Source of the DNA: Treponema sp.
Lineage (GTDB): Bacteria > Spirochaetota > Spirochaetia > Treponematales > Treponemataceae
Length of the DNA: 64,000 bases
Direction of reading: 5' to 3'
NCBI GenBank assembly: GCA_017469785.1
Contig: JAFUFU010000003.1
Coordinates: 53,169 to 117,168, forward strand
Each line of letters starts with the position of its first letter. Position 1 is the first letter of the stretch. A program made the translations under genes and the position numbers. Below, in pieces: positions 8,261 to 18,545 of the stretch. A model generated the notes under the pieces. The model was not told the origin of the DNA and searched no databases. It saw nothing but the letters and a program-made list of their open reading frames with translations.

Positions 8261-10468
8261 ATGGAAAAAGAAAACGAAACAGCAAGAGGTTTTAAAAGCA
8301 TTCGGACAAAACTTGTTTTAACAACAGGGCTGTGTCTTATCGGCTTGTTAACCGTTTGTTCAATCTTCATCTTGTCCAATGTATCAAAACGATTTCGTGA
8401 AATTTCAAACAATTATCTGCACGAAATGGCTTCTTATTATGCTGAAAGCACAAAGGCAATTGTCGCTCATGAATATGCCACATGCGCGGCTTTAAAAACA
8501 AGTATCGAGCAGATTGACTCAATTCCTGCCTCACAACGTCGTGAATATGTTAACGCGGTTTTGAAGCAGGCTCTCATTGACAATGAAAATTTTGTCGATA
8601 CATGGGTCGTTTATGAGCCGAATGCGCTGGATGGTCTTGATTCTCAATATGTCAATGCCGAAAACCACGATGCGACAGGTCGTTTCATCCCATATTGGAC
8701 CAAAGTCGGCACAACCATTGAATGCACTCCGCTTACTGATTACGAAGACGGCTTTTGGTACACAAATCCTCTCAAAAGCCCGACTGGAATCCTCATTGAC
8801 CCGAACCCATACGAAATCGGTGGAAAAACAATATGGGTCTGTGGTGTCGCCTTCCCGATTCATGATAAAAACGGTCGGGCGATTGGCGTTATCGGTCTTG
8901 ATATGTCCCTGAGCACCCTTGAGTCTCTCTTGAAGCGGGTAAAAGTCTATGAGACAGGCTATCTCTCGCTTATTTCTGATACTGGTCTTGTTGCCGTTGA
9001 AGCAAATTCAGCCAACGAGGGTGAAATCCTGCCTGAATATTCTGATTCTTCAACGTCCCAGCTCTTTGCGACGGGAAAGCGCACTCTTGAGCCATTCGGA
9101 ATGCATGCAACAGTTGATGGAAAAGACCTGCTTAAATATTTCCAGCCTTTCACAGTTGAGGACGCAAAAGAAGTCTGGTTCCTTGGAATGAATGTCAATG
9201 AAAAAGAAATCACGGCTGTGGCACGGCAGGTTTTTGCAATCGTCTTGTCTACTTTTATACTTACGGCTTTTATTATTCTCCTTGTTCTCTTCTTCATTAT
9301 TCGCGGCGTCGTCCATGAAATGAATAAAGGTGTCGCCGCAATGAAAAACATCGCTCAGGGAGATGGGGATTTGACTGTCCGTATGGCGGTTCACACTGAC
9401 AACGAGCTTGGCAAAATGTACAAATTCTTTAATCTCACTATAGAGAAGATTCAGGACTCAATCAGGCAGGTCAAGCAGGTCACTAATAATTTGAGCGAGC
9501 AGGGAGCTGCCCTTGGTGACAGCATGAATGATACGGCTGCAAGTGCAAATGAGATTACCGCAAATATTGATTCTGTGAACAAGCAGGTTCAGCAACAGGG
9601 ACATAATGTCCACGAGGCAAAAGATGCTCTCAGTTCAATCAACGCGAGCGTTAATGAGCTTGTTTCCAACATTCAAAGTCAAAGTTCAAGCGTCGTTGAG
9701 TCTTCTTCTGCCATCGAAGAAATGGTTGCTAATATCCGTTCCGTCACAGGAATCCTTGAAAAGAACGGTGGAACAATCAAGTCGCTTGAAAATTCTTCTG
9801 AAGAAGGACGGGCAAGTATCAATTCTTCTGTTGAGGCTGTCAAGAAAATTCAGGAGCAGTCGGGAACCCTTCTTGAGGCAAGTAAAATCATCCAGTCCAT
9901 CGCAAGCCAGACAAACATGCTGGCCATGAATGCGGCTATTGAGGCGGCTCATGCAGGAGAAAGCGGAAAAGGATTCTCTGTCGTTGCTGATGAAATCCGT
10001 AAACTGGCCGAAGATTCAAACAAGCAGGGTAAAAACATTACCAACAATCTGAAGGTCGTTCTCTCCAGCTTGAAAGATGTATCTGACTCTTCAACGCGAT
10101 TGCAGGAGCAGTTCAACGAAATCTACGAACTTACACAGGCCGTTGCTCGTCAGGAGCTTACCATCATGAACGCCATGCACGAGCAGTCTGAGGGTGGCGA
10201 GCAGATTCTTGAGGCAATCAAGCAGATTCAGGATGTTACGGCAAGCGTCAAAGGCTCTAGCGATGCCATGGAAGATGCAACTGAGGCTGCAAATGTCAAG
10301 ATGGACAATCTTATGCGACTCACCGAAGAAATTACGGCCAGCATGGATGAAATGTCAATCGGCATTGAGTCAATCAACCACTCAATCAATGCCGTAAACG
10401 ACATGACCCATAAAAACACGGAGAGTATCGAGTCTCTCGGAGAAGCTGTCAGCAAGTTTAAGGTGTAG
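8261..10468 (+). CDS. Methyl-accepting chemotaxis protein with dCACHE-type sensor
   Basis: Transmembrane chemoreceptor of 735 residues that signals to CheA/CheW. TM1 lies at about residues 17-39, a double-CACHE-like periplasmic domain at about 45-315 (with the CACHE-typical [11 protein letters not shown] and [19 protein letters not shown]), TM2 at about 322-346, then HAMP and a long cytoplasmic coiled coil. The conserved hairpin tip reads [20 protein letters not shown] and continues into [14 protein letters not shown], the CheA/CheW contact region. Glutamate- and glutamine-rich helices around it should carry methylation sites. The ligand is unknown; dCACHE receptors often bind amino acids or organic acids. 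It is a single-gene unit. Confidence 0.93.
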   Translation: MEKENETARGFKSIRTKLVLTTGLCLIGLLTVCSIFILSNVSKRFREISNNYLHEMASYYAESTKAIVAHEYATCAALKTSIEQIDSIPASQRREYVNAVLKQALIDNENFVDTWVVYEPNALDGLDSQYVNAENHDATGRFIPYWTKVGTTIECTPLTDYEDGFWYTNPLKSPTGILIDPNPYEIGGKTIWVCGVAFPIHDKNGRAIGVIGLDMSLSTLESLLKRVKVYETGYLSLISDTGLVAVEANSANEGEILPEYSDSSTSQLFATGKRTLEPFGMHATVDGKDLLKYFQPFTVEDAKEVWFLGMNVNEKEITAVARQVFAIVLSTFILTAFIILLVLFFIIRGVVHEMNKGVAAMKNIAQGDGDLTVRMAVHTDNELGKMYKFFNLTIEKIQDSIRQVKQVTNNLSEQGAALGDSMNDTAASANEITANIDSVNKQVQQQGHNVHEAKDALSSINASVNELVSNIQSQSSSVVESSSAIEEMVANIRSVTGILEKNGGTIKSLENSSEEGRASINSSVEAVKKIQEQSGTLLEASKIIQSIASQTNMLAMNAAIEAAHAGESGKGFSVVADEIRKLAEDSNKQGKNITNNLKVVLSSLKDVSDSSTRLQEQFNEIYELTQAVARQELTIMNAMHEQSEGGEQILEAIKQIQDVTASVKGSSDAMEDATEAANVKMDNLMRLTEEITASMDEMSIGIESINHSINAVNDMTHKNTESIESLGEAVSKFKV

Positions 10469-10544
10469 TATACATCTTCAATTTTCGGTATACTGTCCGC
10501 AATAGGTTCTGCCTTTTGCGGATTTTTTATTTTAGGAGCAATAT

Positions 10545-11804
10545 ATGTCACGACGAAGAGTTGTCATAACGGGACTGGGAGTTGTTTCTCCTGTCGGAAA
10601 TACAGTTGAGGAAACTTGGAACAATGTCAAAAACGGAAAATGTGGAATTACAAATATCACTTTGTTTGACCCGAGCCGTATTCCGGTAAAGGTTGCGGGC
10701 GAAGTAAAGGATTTTGACATTACAAAATACGGAATTGATTCAAAAGCCACTCGAAAAATGGCCCGATTCTCAAAATTTTGTCTTGCGGCCAGCGCACAGG
10801 CAATTGCCGATTCCGGTTATACGGGCGAATCATTAAAATCAGAGAAAATGGGTGTGATGGTCGGCTGCTGTTTGGGTGGCATGGATGCAACCGAAGCTGG
10901 CTTTGTCAAATTCTGCGATCCTGCGGCTGGTCCTGACCGGCTTCCTCCTCTTACGACACCGCTCATGATTTCAAATGAAGCCGCCGCAAATGTCAATATC
11001 TATTATGGATTTCAGGGACTATCGTGGACAATCAACACGGCCTGCGCTTCTGGTACTGATTCTCTGGGGCTTGCCACTGATTTGATTCGTTCCGGCCGCT
11101 GTGATGTCATGCTTGCTGGCGGAACAGAGGCGGCAATTACAGAGTTCTCAATCTCCACTTTCGTAAAATTGCAGGCTCTTGCATCAAAATTCAATGACAA
11201 GCCTGAAAAGGCAAGCCGCCCCTTCGACCGTGACCGGGACGGCTTTGTCATGGCGGAAGGTTCTGCCATGTTCATCCTTGAGGGATACGAGCATGCGAAG
11301 GCACGCGGGGCAAAAATCTACGCCGAGGTCGCAGGATTCGGTTCTAGCTGCGACGGTTACCACATCACGGCTCCTCTCCCGGATGGAAGCGGGGCTGCTC
11401 TTGCTGTCAAAGCCGCCCTTGATGATGCCGGCGTTTCTCCAGAGGAAGTGCAGTATTACAATGCTCACGGTACATCGACTCATGCGAATGATGTGGGCGA
11501 GACTGCCATGCTCAAACTGGCCTTCGGCGAAGAAAACGCAAAGAAACTTCATATCTCGTCAACAAAGAGCATGACAGGCCATTTGGTCGGTGCGGCAGGC
11601 GCTATCGAAGCTCTTTTCTGTGTCAAGGCTATCAACGAGGGCTTTATTCCGCCTACAATCAATATTGAGAATCAGGATGTGGAGGGCGGCTGCGATTTGG
11701 ACTACACTCCTAATAAAGGCGTTTCCTGCGAAGTAAATGTGGCCGCCAGTGCGTCCCTCGGATTTGGCGGGCACAACGGCTGCATCATTATCAAAAAAAT
11801 CTAA
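10545..11804 (+). CDS. fabF: 3-oxoacyl-ACP synthase II
   Basis: Condensing enzyme of fatty-acid elongation, joining malonyl-ACP to a growing acyl chain. The catalytic triad is visible: C167 in NTACASGTDS, H308 in NAHGTSTHANDVGE and H346 in KSMTGHLVGAAGA. The 419-residue length and the FDRDRDGFVMAEGS stretch are typical of FabF rather than FabB. AGGAG lies just upstream of the ATG. No other fatty-acid gene is adjacent, so it is probably transcribed on its own here. Confidence 0.95.
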   Translation: MSRRRVVITGLGVVSPVGNTVEETWNNVKNGKCGITNITLFDPSRIPVKVAGEVKDFDITKYGIDSKATRKMARFSKFCLAASAQAIADSGYTGESLKSEKMGVMVGCCLGGMDATEAGFVKFCDPAAGPDRLPPLTTPLMISNEAAANVNIYYGFQGLSWTINTACASGTDSLGLATDLIRSGRCDVMLAGGTEAAITEFSISTFVKLQALASKFNDKPEKASRPFDRDRDGFVMAEGSAMFILEGYEHAKARGAKIYAEVAGFGSSCDGYHITAPLPDGSGAALAVKAALDDAGVSPEEVQYYNAHGTSTHANDVGETAMLKLAFGEENAKKLHISSTKSMTGHLVGAAGAIEALFCVKAINEGFIPPTINIENQDVEGGCDLDYTPNKGVSCEVNVAASASLGFGGHNGCIIIKKI

Positions 11805-11864
11805 AGTTAAAAGTAAAATTGAAAACTGTTGAAATTTGTTGAAAATTTTGCAAAAATAAGGGGT

Positions 11865-13388
11865 ATGAAAAAAATCATATCCTTTTTTTTGTGTTTGGCA
11901 TGTTTCTCAAATATTCTTCTGTCGGCTCAGTCTGTAGGCACGGAATCTTCAAATAATGACGTAACTTTTTCAACTCAGTCTGTAAATTCAGAATCTTCCG
12001 GATGGCTTCATGAAAATGACGGAAAAAAACACTGGTTTACGGCCGTTGGTGGCATGTTGTTTTTCAATCTGGGCTTATCTTCATATAACCGCTGGGTTCT
12101 CGGCTCTGGTTGGGCTCAGACAGGCTGGGATGAGTGGGATCACTTTTGGGAACGGGAAATGAAATACGACCGGGACTGGTACTGGACGAATTTCGTCCTC
12201 CATCCCTATCAGGGAAGCCTTTATTACATGGCATCCCGCGGCTCAAATCTGAATTTTGCCGAATCATTTGCGGTTACCCTTCTTGGCTCTTCTATCTGGG
12301 AGTATTTATGCGAAACAAATGCTCCTTCAACGAATGATATGTTCTATACAACAGTCGGTGCCTTTGCTGTAGGAGAAATGCTCTACAGGCTTTCCCTTGA
12401 AGCCGATGAAGTTTCCAGCTTGTTGGGATTTGCAATTAACCCGATGCGCTTATGGACTCAGGGCTGGACACGGCAAAAACCTCTTGGCTCAACAGGCAAT
12501 ATCCATGAATTGTCCGTAAAATTCGGAGTCGGCTCCGCCCGTACTCATACAGAAATTATAAACGCTCCATATTTTGATAATCGATACAAGCAGACTGAGG
12601 TTTACCCTGTCTACGGTTCTGTGATGCTTTCTGTTGTCTATAACGATCCCTACGGTCACGATTCAAATACACCTTACGAACAGTTTGAGCTTGATTTCGG
12701 TGGTTTTGCTGGTGTCGGTTCTGGTCAGGGAGCAGCTTGTGCCTATGAAGATTTTGATGAAAAGGTGATGTACGACATCCGAATTAACAGCAACGGCATG
12801 CTTTTTGCAAGGAGTCCTAAGGGCTCACTGTTCAAGAATACCGACACGACTATTGGTCTTGCTCTTGAATATAATTTTGACTGGCATCAGTTTTACGAGC
12901 TGTCATCGCTGGGACCTGGCCTTGCGATAAAGCAACGTATCCGCTTTGATTCAGCCAATCTTGAGTGGCAGCTTCATGGCGCATGGAATACTCTCGGTAC
13001 CACGGATTATTATTATTATCACCGGAAAAAAATCAGCGTTCTTACGGATGATGACGGAGTTGTAAGAAATTACAATATCACGACAGGTCCAATGGCTGTT
13101 TTAAAAGCGCGCTATATAACTTCTGGCGGTTCTTCATTCAATTTTTCATTCATGGGATTTGGCATGTATGATTTCTACGACCAGCTCCAGGATGATGTAA
13201 CGGGCTCTTCGGCTGGATGGGAGTGGATTGGACGCGCCGATGCAGGCCTTGAGCTTGCTGTTTCCAAGAAGGTTCGGCTCGGCATCAATGATGAATTCTA
13301 TGTAAAAAGAGCTTTTTATAAAAAAGTTCCTGATGTATTCCAATATGTTAATTCCGGTAGCATATATGCGCGATTACAGCTAAAATAA
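11865..13388 (+). CDS. DUF3943-type outer-membrane-associated protein
   Basis: Exported protein of about 507 residues. Translation most likely starts at the ATG at 11865, which follows AAGGGG and opens into a signal peptide ending LLSAQ; a TTG 36 bases upstream is less likely. Residues about 45-180 carry the marks of DUF3943, including HPYQGSLYYMASRG and TNDMFYTTVGAFAVGEMLYRLS. The rest is rich in alternating aromatic and polar residues, as in beta-barrel proteins. The function of the family is not known. It lies 16 bases before the threonine synthase gene, so the two may share a transcript. Confidence 0.7.
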   Translation: MKKIISFFLCLACFSNILLSAQSVGTESSNNDVTFSTQSVNSESSGWLHENDGKKHWFTAVGGMLFFNLGLSSYNRWVLGSGWAQTGWDEWDHFWEREMKYDRDWYWTNFVLHPYQGSLYYMASRGSNLNFAESFAVTLLGSSIWEYLCETNAPSTNDMFYTTVGAFAVGEMLYRLSLEADEVSSLLGFAINPMRLWTQGWTRQKPLGSTGNIHELSVKFGVGSARTHTEIINAPYFDNRYKQTEVYPVYGSVMLSVVYNDPYGHDSNTPYEQFELDFGGFAGVGSGQGAACAYEDFDEKVMYDIRINSNGMLFARSPKGSLFKNTDTTIGLALEYNFDWHQFYELSSLGPGLAIKQRIRFDSANLEWQLHGAWNTLGTTDYYYYHRKKISVLTDDDGVVRNYNITTGPMAVLKARYITSGGSSFNFSFMGFGMYDFYDQLQDDVTGSSAGWEWIGRADAGLELAVSKKVRLGINDEFYVKRAFYKKVPDVFQYVNSGSIYARLQLK

Positions 13389-13404
13389 ATTTTTGGGGTG
13401 GGAA

Positions 13405-14712
13405 ATGAAATTTACAAGTACGCGAAATCGATCTGTATCAGTGAGCTTTTCTCAGGCGATTCTTGATTGTATGCCTCAGGATGGTGGTCTGTATATTCCG
13501 GAAGAATTTGCCGATTTGCGGAAATGGATTCTTTACATAAATGAAAACACTCCTTTTGCAAGCATAGCTGGAACGCTTACGTCTGCTTGTATCAACAAAG
13601 AGTTTTCTCCTATTATTTGCGAAACAATCGCAACGAAGGCATTCCCTTTCTCACCTAAGGTTCGTCGGCTTGACGAGCGTTTGTTCACCCTTGAATTGTA
13701 TCACACGCCCACTGGTAGCCATAAAGAATTCGGAATTTCCTATCTCGTGAATTGCCTTGAAACGATTCTTACCATGAAGGGCGACACTGCGACTTTCCTT
13801 GATGCAAGTGTCGGTGAGTTGGGGGCAAGTTTGGCCCGGGCAATCCGGGGCAAAAAAAATCTGAAAGCCGTTTTGCTGTATCCCCGTGGTTTTGTCCGTG
13901 GCCTTGTTGAGGAAGATTTTATATGGAACGGCGGAAATGTGCTTCCGATTGAAGTTGAAGGCTCTGAACATACCTGTCACGAAATTGTCAGGGAGATTTT
14001 TAAGAACCGCTCCATAGTAGAAAAATATCATCTCACGGTTGCAAATACGGCGAATATCGGCCGCCTGATGGCGCAGACTTTTTTCTATCCCTATGCATTC
14101 AGCCGTATTAAGAATCAGGTAAATGGCGATATTTTTTATGCAATGCCGTGCGGAAATTATTCAAATTTGGTTGCAGGCTTGTACGGCTGGCGGCTTTCAC
14201 TGCCTCTGAACGGTTTTATCTGCCCGACAACTGATGAAATAAAATTGGATTTGGCTGGAAATTGCGCGATTATGGACAGTATCGTGGATTTGCAGAGTCG
14301 TGGGAGCGCAGACCCTGCAAGCCCATCAAATCTTGAGCGGCTGGAAGAAATTTTCGATACCAATTCTCTTATGCTCAAACATTTTGTATATCCATCGGAT
14401 GTTTCAAAGGAAGAGACCGAAGCCGCATGTCGAAAACTCTTTTTGGACTATAATGTTTATGCGAATAAATCTACGAGCCGGGCTTACGCCTCAATTCTCA
14501 AGCGCAAGGAAGTTTTTGAAGAAGATGACGCCTCTGTCGTGCTGGTTATGCGCGATCATCCTGCGTTGAATTCTGAATATATTCGTCACACTCTTGGAGA
14601 AGCGCCGGAAATGCCGGAGCGTATTATGGAAGCACTCCGGCACACAGAACTCGGCCGCCCTTGCGTTGCATCGCCAGAAGAAGTATTCCTTACAATGGCG
14701 GACGAGCTTTAG
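13405..14712 (+). CDS. thrC: Threonine synthase
   Basis: PLP enzyme converting O-phosphohomoserine to threonine and phosphate. The start at 13405 follows a GGGGTGGG stretch; an in-frame TTG at 13393 lies inside that ribosome site. The N-terminal domain (TSTRNRSVSVSFSQAI, then QDGGLYIPEEF) and the PLP lysine K107 in YHTPTGSHKEFG match the long class of threonine synthases found in enterobacteria and yeast. The usual motif is GPTLAFKDFG, so the lysine context here is somewhat diverged. PCGNYSNLVAG is the phosphate-binding loop. It ends one base before the convergent GH13 gene. No hom or thrB gene is adjacent. Confidence 0.85.
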   Translation: MKFTSTRNRSVSVSFSQAILDCMPQDGGLYIPEEFADLRKWILYINENTPFASIAGTLTSACINKEFSPIICETIATKAFPFSPKVRRLDERLFTLELYHTPTGSHKEFGISYLVNCLETILTMKGDTATFLDASVGELGASLARAIRGKKNLKAVLLYPRGFVRGLVEEDFIWNGGNVLPIEVEGSEHTCHEIVREIFKNRSIVEKYHLTVANTANIGRLMAQTFFYPYAFSRIKNQVNGDIFYAMPCGNYSNLVAGLYGWRLSLPLNGFICPTTDEIKLDLAGNCAIMDSIVDLQSRGSADPASPSNLERLEEIFDTNSLMLKHFVYPSDVSKEETEAACRKLFLDYNVYANKSTSRAYASILKRKEVFEEDDASVVLVMRDHPALNSEYIRHTLGEAPEMPERIMEALRHTELGRPCVASPEEVFLTMADEL

Positions 14713-14713
14713 C

Positions 14714-17700
14714 TTATTTTGCCTTTTTGGCAGCCTTTTCTTTTGGCTTGAACTGATTTACGAATTCATCGCATTTGTACTCAGCCTTTTTCTGGGCGCT
14801 GTTCAATTTCTTGAAAAGCGCTTCGATTGCTTTCTGCTTGGATTCATTCGCTTTCAGCGAGAGGATCGCTTTGTAGAGCTCAAGCGTTGATTCCATCTTT
14901 TCTTTGTTGAACCATCTTGTGCCACCATATTCATTCGCATCGACAAGAAGCCATGAGTCATTGGAAGCCGCGAGTTTCTGTGATACAGCGAGCAGGTCGG
15001 CTTTTGCCGAAGATTCCGTGAGTTTTGGCTGTTCACCCTCTGAGAGTGCAAAGAGTCGGTCAAAAAAGTTATAGGATTCCATGCTGCCAATTGGCGTATT
15101 GCCACTGAACTCTGCAAATTTCCGCTGCAGGCTCCATTTTCTAGCCCAATTGTCTTCTGCCAGCGGTGCCAACAGTGTGTAAACGTAGAGATATATCTCC
15201 TTGTCCGTGACTTTTGAATCTTTTGGAGTTGCGAAAGAAATTGATTTCGGCCGGGCAATTTTGCTGAATACAGGTTTTTCTTTTGAAGCGTCCGCAAGTT
15301 CTTTTTCAAGGGCTGAAAGAATTCTTGAAGAAAGTTTTGCCTTTGAAGAGCTTTTCTTTGCTTTCGCGGCGTTTTCTTCTGAAATCCTTGCCTTCTCTTC
15401 TTCGATTTTGCCTTCCAAATCAGAAATCTTACGTGCGATGCGTGATTTCTGTTCTTCAAGATATTCTTTTTCAGCAAACTCATTCGCAAGGGAATAGAAA
15501 TCTTCAAGCGGCTTTTCGACAAGTTTTTTGATGCTTGCCGGACTTGCTTTTTTCAGATTTGCCGCTTTGAGAGCTTTTGCTTCCATTTTTAATGTGCCGA
15601 GTGCGACACAGAAATCATTTGAAATGACATCGCTGAATGCTTGATAGAGCCTTCTGTAGTGCAAATCCTGCCATGCCATATGAAGGTCTGGCGTTCCTTT
15701 ACCATTTAGGAAGTCGTGAAGCTCTTTGAGGGAGCCATCCACATCTTTTTCCTGTCTGATATCCATGAAGATTTGTGTTTCAAAACCGTTAAGAGCGATG
15801 AACATGCCATGCTCGCAGATATCCTTTGACTTTCGGATGTACCAGAGATTTGAGCGGTCTTCACGGAAAATCATGTAGTAATCATCTTCGCCCAAAAGTC
15901 CGAGTCCTTCTGAAAGGGAACGCGTAACCAGTTTCTTGTCGTTTTCGCCGCTTCCCGTTTTGACCGCATATTCGCATGACTGTTTGATCCAGCCTGTAGC
16001 GCGCTCATATTTGTTGTTGTAGAAGACTACTGAATATTCGTTTCCGCAACGGTTCGAGTATGCGAATACATTTTCGTTTACCGTGCCATTGTCCCAAACA
16101 TCATAGAAGAGGAAATCCTCAACGCCTGCAAAGAGATAGCGTTTTTTAAGGAGGGGGAAAATCTCGCGCTTGTGACGGTCGATGAGATACTGGTCTGGCT
16201 GCTCGTCGCGATAAGCCCGGGTATATTCCATGCCGTATTTTTCTTCAAAGCCTTCGATTTGGCCGTGCCCGAACATTGGGAGCCCAGGCATTGTTGCCAT
16301 AAGGGTTGCGACACCAAAATATTTGTCGCCTTTCCCGAACTGAGCGACGGCAGTTTCCTCGTCAGGGTTGTTCATGAAGTTTACGTATCGTTTGAGAATC
16401 TGTGGGTCAAAGTTGATTGTATTTTTGACCGTCTGACGGTACTTATAGTTCTCTTCTTTTTTGAGCATATTCATGAATGCCGAGTTGTAGACACGGTGCA
16501 TGCCAAGCGTGCGGGTAAAGTAGCCTTCCATCATCCAGAATGCTTCTGCTAGAAGAAGGGTGTCAGGAACTTCTTTTGCGACACGGTCAACGACTTCTCG
16601 CCAAAATTCGTTTGGAATCGCGGCTTCAAACTGCTGTGCCGTAAGAGCGAACTCCGAGCGGGTAGCGATGTCGCCGCCCTTTCCCGGTTCTGGATACCAA
16701 AGTCGCTTGATATGTTTTTTTGCCAAAACCATGGCCGCATCAAATCGGATAATAGGGAAATTTCGTGCTACATGGAGAATTTTTTGCATGACCTCTTCTC
16801 GGGCTTGAGGATTCAAAAAGTCAATTTGGGCAGTATCATTCCATGGCATACCTGTGCCGTCGTTTCCGTGATAGATGTATCTCGTGTCCCCTGTGGCTGT
16901 GTCCACACGCTTGAACACGACGGCGCAGTCTGACTTTGAATAATAATGGTCTTCGAGATATACGGCGACACGACCATCGTGGCTCAGATTTGGACCGTTG
17001 AATGTGTATGAAGGGAATGGACAGTCGCGACGCTGAACGAATAAATCTGGCTTTTCAACAACCCAGCGAGCATCCATACCTGTATGGTTTGGAACCATAT
17101 CACTTGCAAGACGGATTCCACGCTGCCAGAGCCGGCTGCGAAGGTTGGACAGCGCATCCCAGCCACCCAGATTCCATGCAATGTCGTAATCATCGAGAGA
17201 ATAGGCGCTTGCCGCGGCTTCCGGATTGCCGCAAATCTGTTTGATTGTGCGGCTGGCTGGGCTTCGCTCCCAGAGACCGATGAGCCATAAGCCTGTGAAT
17301 CCCTCGTCCCGGAGCAAATCCAGCTCTTCGTCAGGAATCTGGTCAAGGCGGTTGATTTCCCTGTTGTATTTTTTTGAAAGCTGATAGAGCCAGACAAGAA
17401 CGGTTTTTGCCATGAGGACAACTCGCGGCATCCATTCCTGATCTGCACTGAATCGCTCGTATTCCCTCATGAGATAGTCGTAGTTTGGAGGTGCCATGTC
17501 CGCGTCTCCGCCGTTTGTCGGGTGCCAAGCCGCCTTCCACTCTTCTGAAAGCAGATCGCTTCCGCTTAAAAGGCGGCGGAGCCAATAATCCTCGCCTTCA
17601 CCATCACCGGGAACGAGCAAGTCTGCCCAGTGGGTGCGGACATAGTTGAGCTGCTCCTGCAAGTTGTCAGGAGCGTAGTTTACGGGTTCCCGCAGAAATG

Positions 17701-18337
17701 TGATTAAATCATGTCCGAAGGTTCCCCAATAGGGAAGTTTTTTGAAATATGACTGAATCTGAGTCCAAATTGCTGACCAGTCGTATTCTTTGCTCTGTGA
17801 AAGTTTTGAGTCGTCAAAGAGAGAAATGAAAGGCCTGAAAGCCGGGTTCTCGTTATCGAGGTGAAGCATCACCAATTCTTCGAGGGTCTGTTCCATGTTT
17901 GTTCGGACACGACCTGTTTTTCGCTCTGTAAGCTCTGTGTTTAAGTAATCTTCTATTGTAATGTTACCTTTATAGACTTCTGTCGGGGGAAATTCTGCCG
18001 AGAAATCAAGAATCATCTTACGGATGGTTTCTTCTCCGAACGAAGCGTTTAAATCTGAGAGCAGCTCTTTGAAAGCATTGGGGTATTTCTGTCGACGGTA
18101 TGTGTAGCAGGCGAGGTGAAAAATCTCATCCAGCAAGCCCATCGCATTGAGAGTTCCCGCCGATATTTGTGTAAGATTGTGAGCTTTTAGATAGGCGTTA
18201 AATTTTATCTGAAAATCACGAACGGCTTTTATGTTCGCAAGAATTACGTTTCCAGACGATGTGTATAGTGATTGTGAAAAATTACAGGCATCACGGACTG
18301 TTTTCGCTATATGAAATTCGTTGTATGAATAAATCAA
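14714..18337 (-). CDS. Very large GH13 (alpha-amylase family) cytoplasmic protein
   Basis: Glycoside hydrolase family 13 protein of 1207 residues without a signal peptide, so probably cytosolic glycogen or maltodextrin metabolism. Translation appears to start at a TTG preceded by a GGGGG stretch. The catalytic barrel lies in the middle: region I DMVPNHTG near residue 412, the nucleophile in IIRFDAAM near 527, the acid/base glutamate in LLLAEAFW near 595, and region IV written NNPDEE near 655 where FxxNHD is usual. The first 300 or so residues are an extra domain of unknown role. The last 250 include a lysine/glutamate-rich coiled-coil stretch and a final basic tail. It is divergent from the GH77 gene, supporting a joint role in glucan turnover. 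Exact specificity is unclear. Confidence 0.82.
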   Translation of the reverse strand: MIYSYNEFHIAKTVRDACNFSQSLYTSSGNVILANIKAVRDFQIKFNAYLKAHNLTQISAGTLNAMGLLDEIFHLACYTYRRQKYPNAFKELLSDLNASFGEETIRKMILDFSAEFPPTEVYKGNITIEDYLNTELTERKTGRVRTNMEQTLEELVMLHLDNENPAFRPFISLFDDSKLSQSKEYDWSAIWTQIQSYFKKLPYWGTFGHDLITFLREPVNYAPDNLQEQLNYVRTHWADLLVPGDGEGEDYWLRRLLSGSDLLSEEWKAAWHPTNGGDADMAPPNYDYLMREYERFSADQEWMPRVVLMAKTVLVWLYQLSKKYNREINRLDQIPDEELDLLRDEGFTGLWLIGLWERSPASRTIKQICGNPEAAASAYSLDDYDIAWNLGGWDALSNLRSRLWQRGIRLASDMVPNHTGMDARWVVEKPDLFVQRRDCPFPSYTFNGPNLSHDGRVAVYLEDHYYSKSDCAVVFKRVDTATGDTRYIYHGNDGTGMPWNDTAQIDFLNPQAREEVMQKILHVARNFPIIRFDAAMVLAKKHIKRLWYPEPGKGGDIATRSEFALTAQQFEAAIPNEFWREVVDRVAKEVPDTLLLAEAFWMMEGYFTRTLGMHRVYNSAFMNMLKKEENYKYRQTVKNTINFDPQILKRYVNFMNNPDEETAVAQFGKGDKYFGVATLMATMPGLPMFGHGQIEGFEEKYGMEYTRAYRDEQPDQYLIDRHKREIFPLLKKRYLFAGVEDFLFYDVWDNGTVNENVFAYSNRCGNEYSVVFYNNKYERATGWIKQSCEYAVKTGSGENDKKLVTRSLSEGLGLLGEDDYYMIFREDRSNLWYIRKSKDICEHGMFIALNGFETQIFMDIRQEKDVDGSLKELHDFLNGKGTPDLHMAWQDLHYRRLYQAFSDVISNDFCVALGTLKMEAKALKAANLKKASPASIKKLVEKPLEDFYSLANEFAEKEYLEEQKSRIARKISDLEGKIEEEKARISEENAAKAKKSSSKAKLSSRILSALEKELADASKEKPVFSKIARPKSISFATPKDSKVTDKEIYLYVYTLLAPLAEDNWARKWSLQRKFAEFSGNTPIGSMESYNFFDRLFALSEGEQPKLTESSAKADLLAVSQKLAASNDSWLLVDANEYGGTRWFNKEKMESTLELYKAILSLKANESKQKAIEALFKKLNSAQKKAEYKCDEFVNQFKPKEKAAKKAK

Positions 18338-18533
18338 AACAAACCCCCAGATATTTTAAATAGATATTCTTATTATAGCATGTTTCATGAAGTTTGCACG
18401 AGAAAACTTGTTTATTTTAAGAAAAGATACTATTTTCCATAATTTGTGGCAGAAAAGTGAAAAAAATGATACATATTCAGACCTTTTTTTATTCTTTACC
18501 GACTTTTTTCTTTATTATGTGAGTGTTTTGTGT

Positions 18534-18539
18534 TATAAT
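18534..18539 (+). promoter_or_regulatory. -10 box adjacent to the malQ start codon
   Basis: A perfect TATAAT ends 6 bases before the ATG at 18546, and no ribosome site can fit between them. Transcription would begin at the start codon. The -35 region (near 18511) is a weak match. Confidence 0.5.
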
Positions 18540-18545
18540 CAAAAA

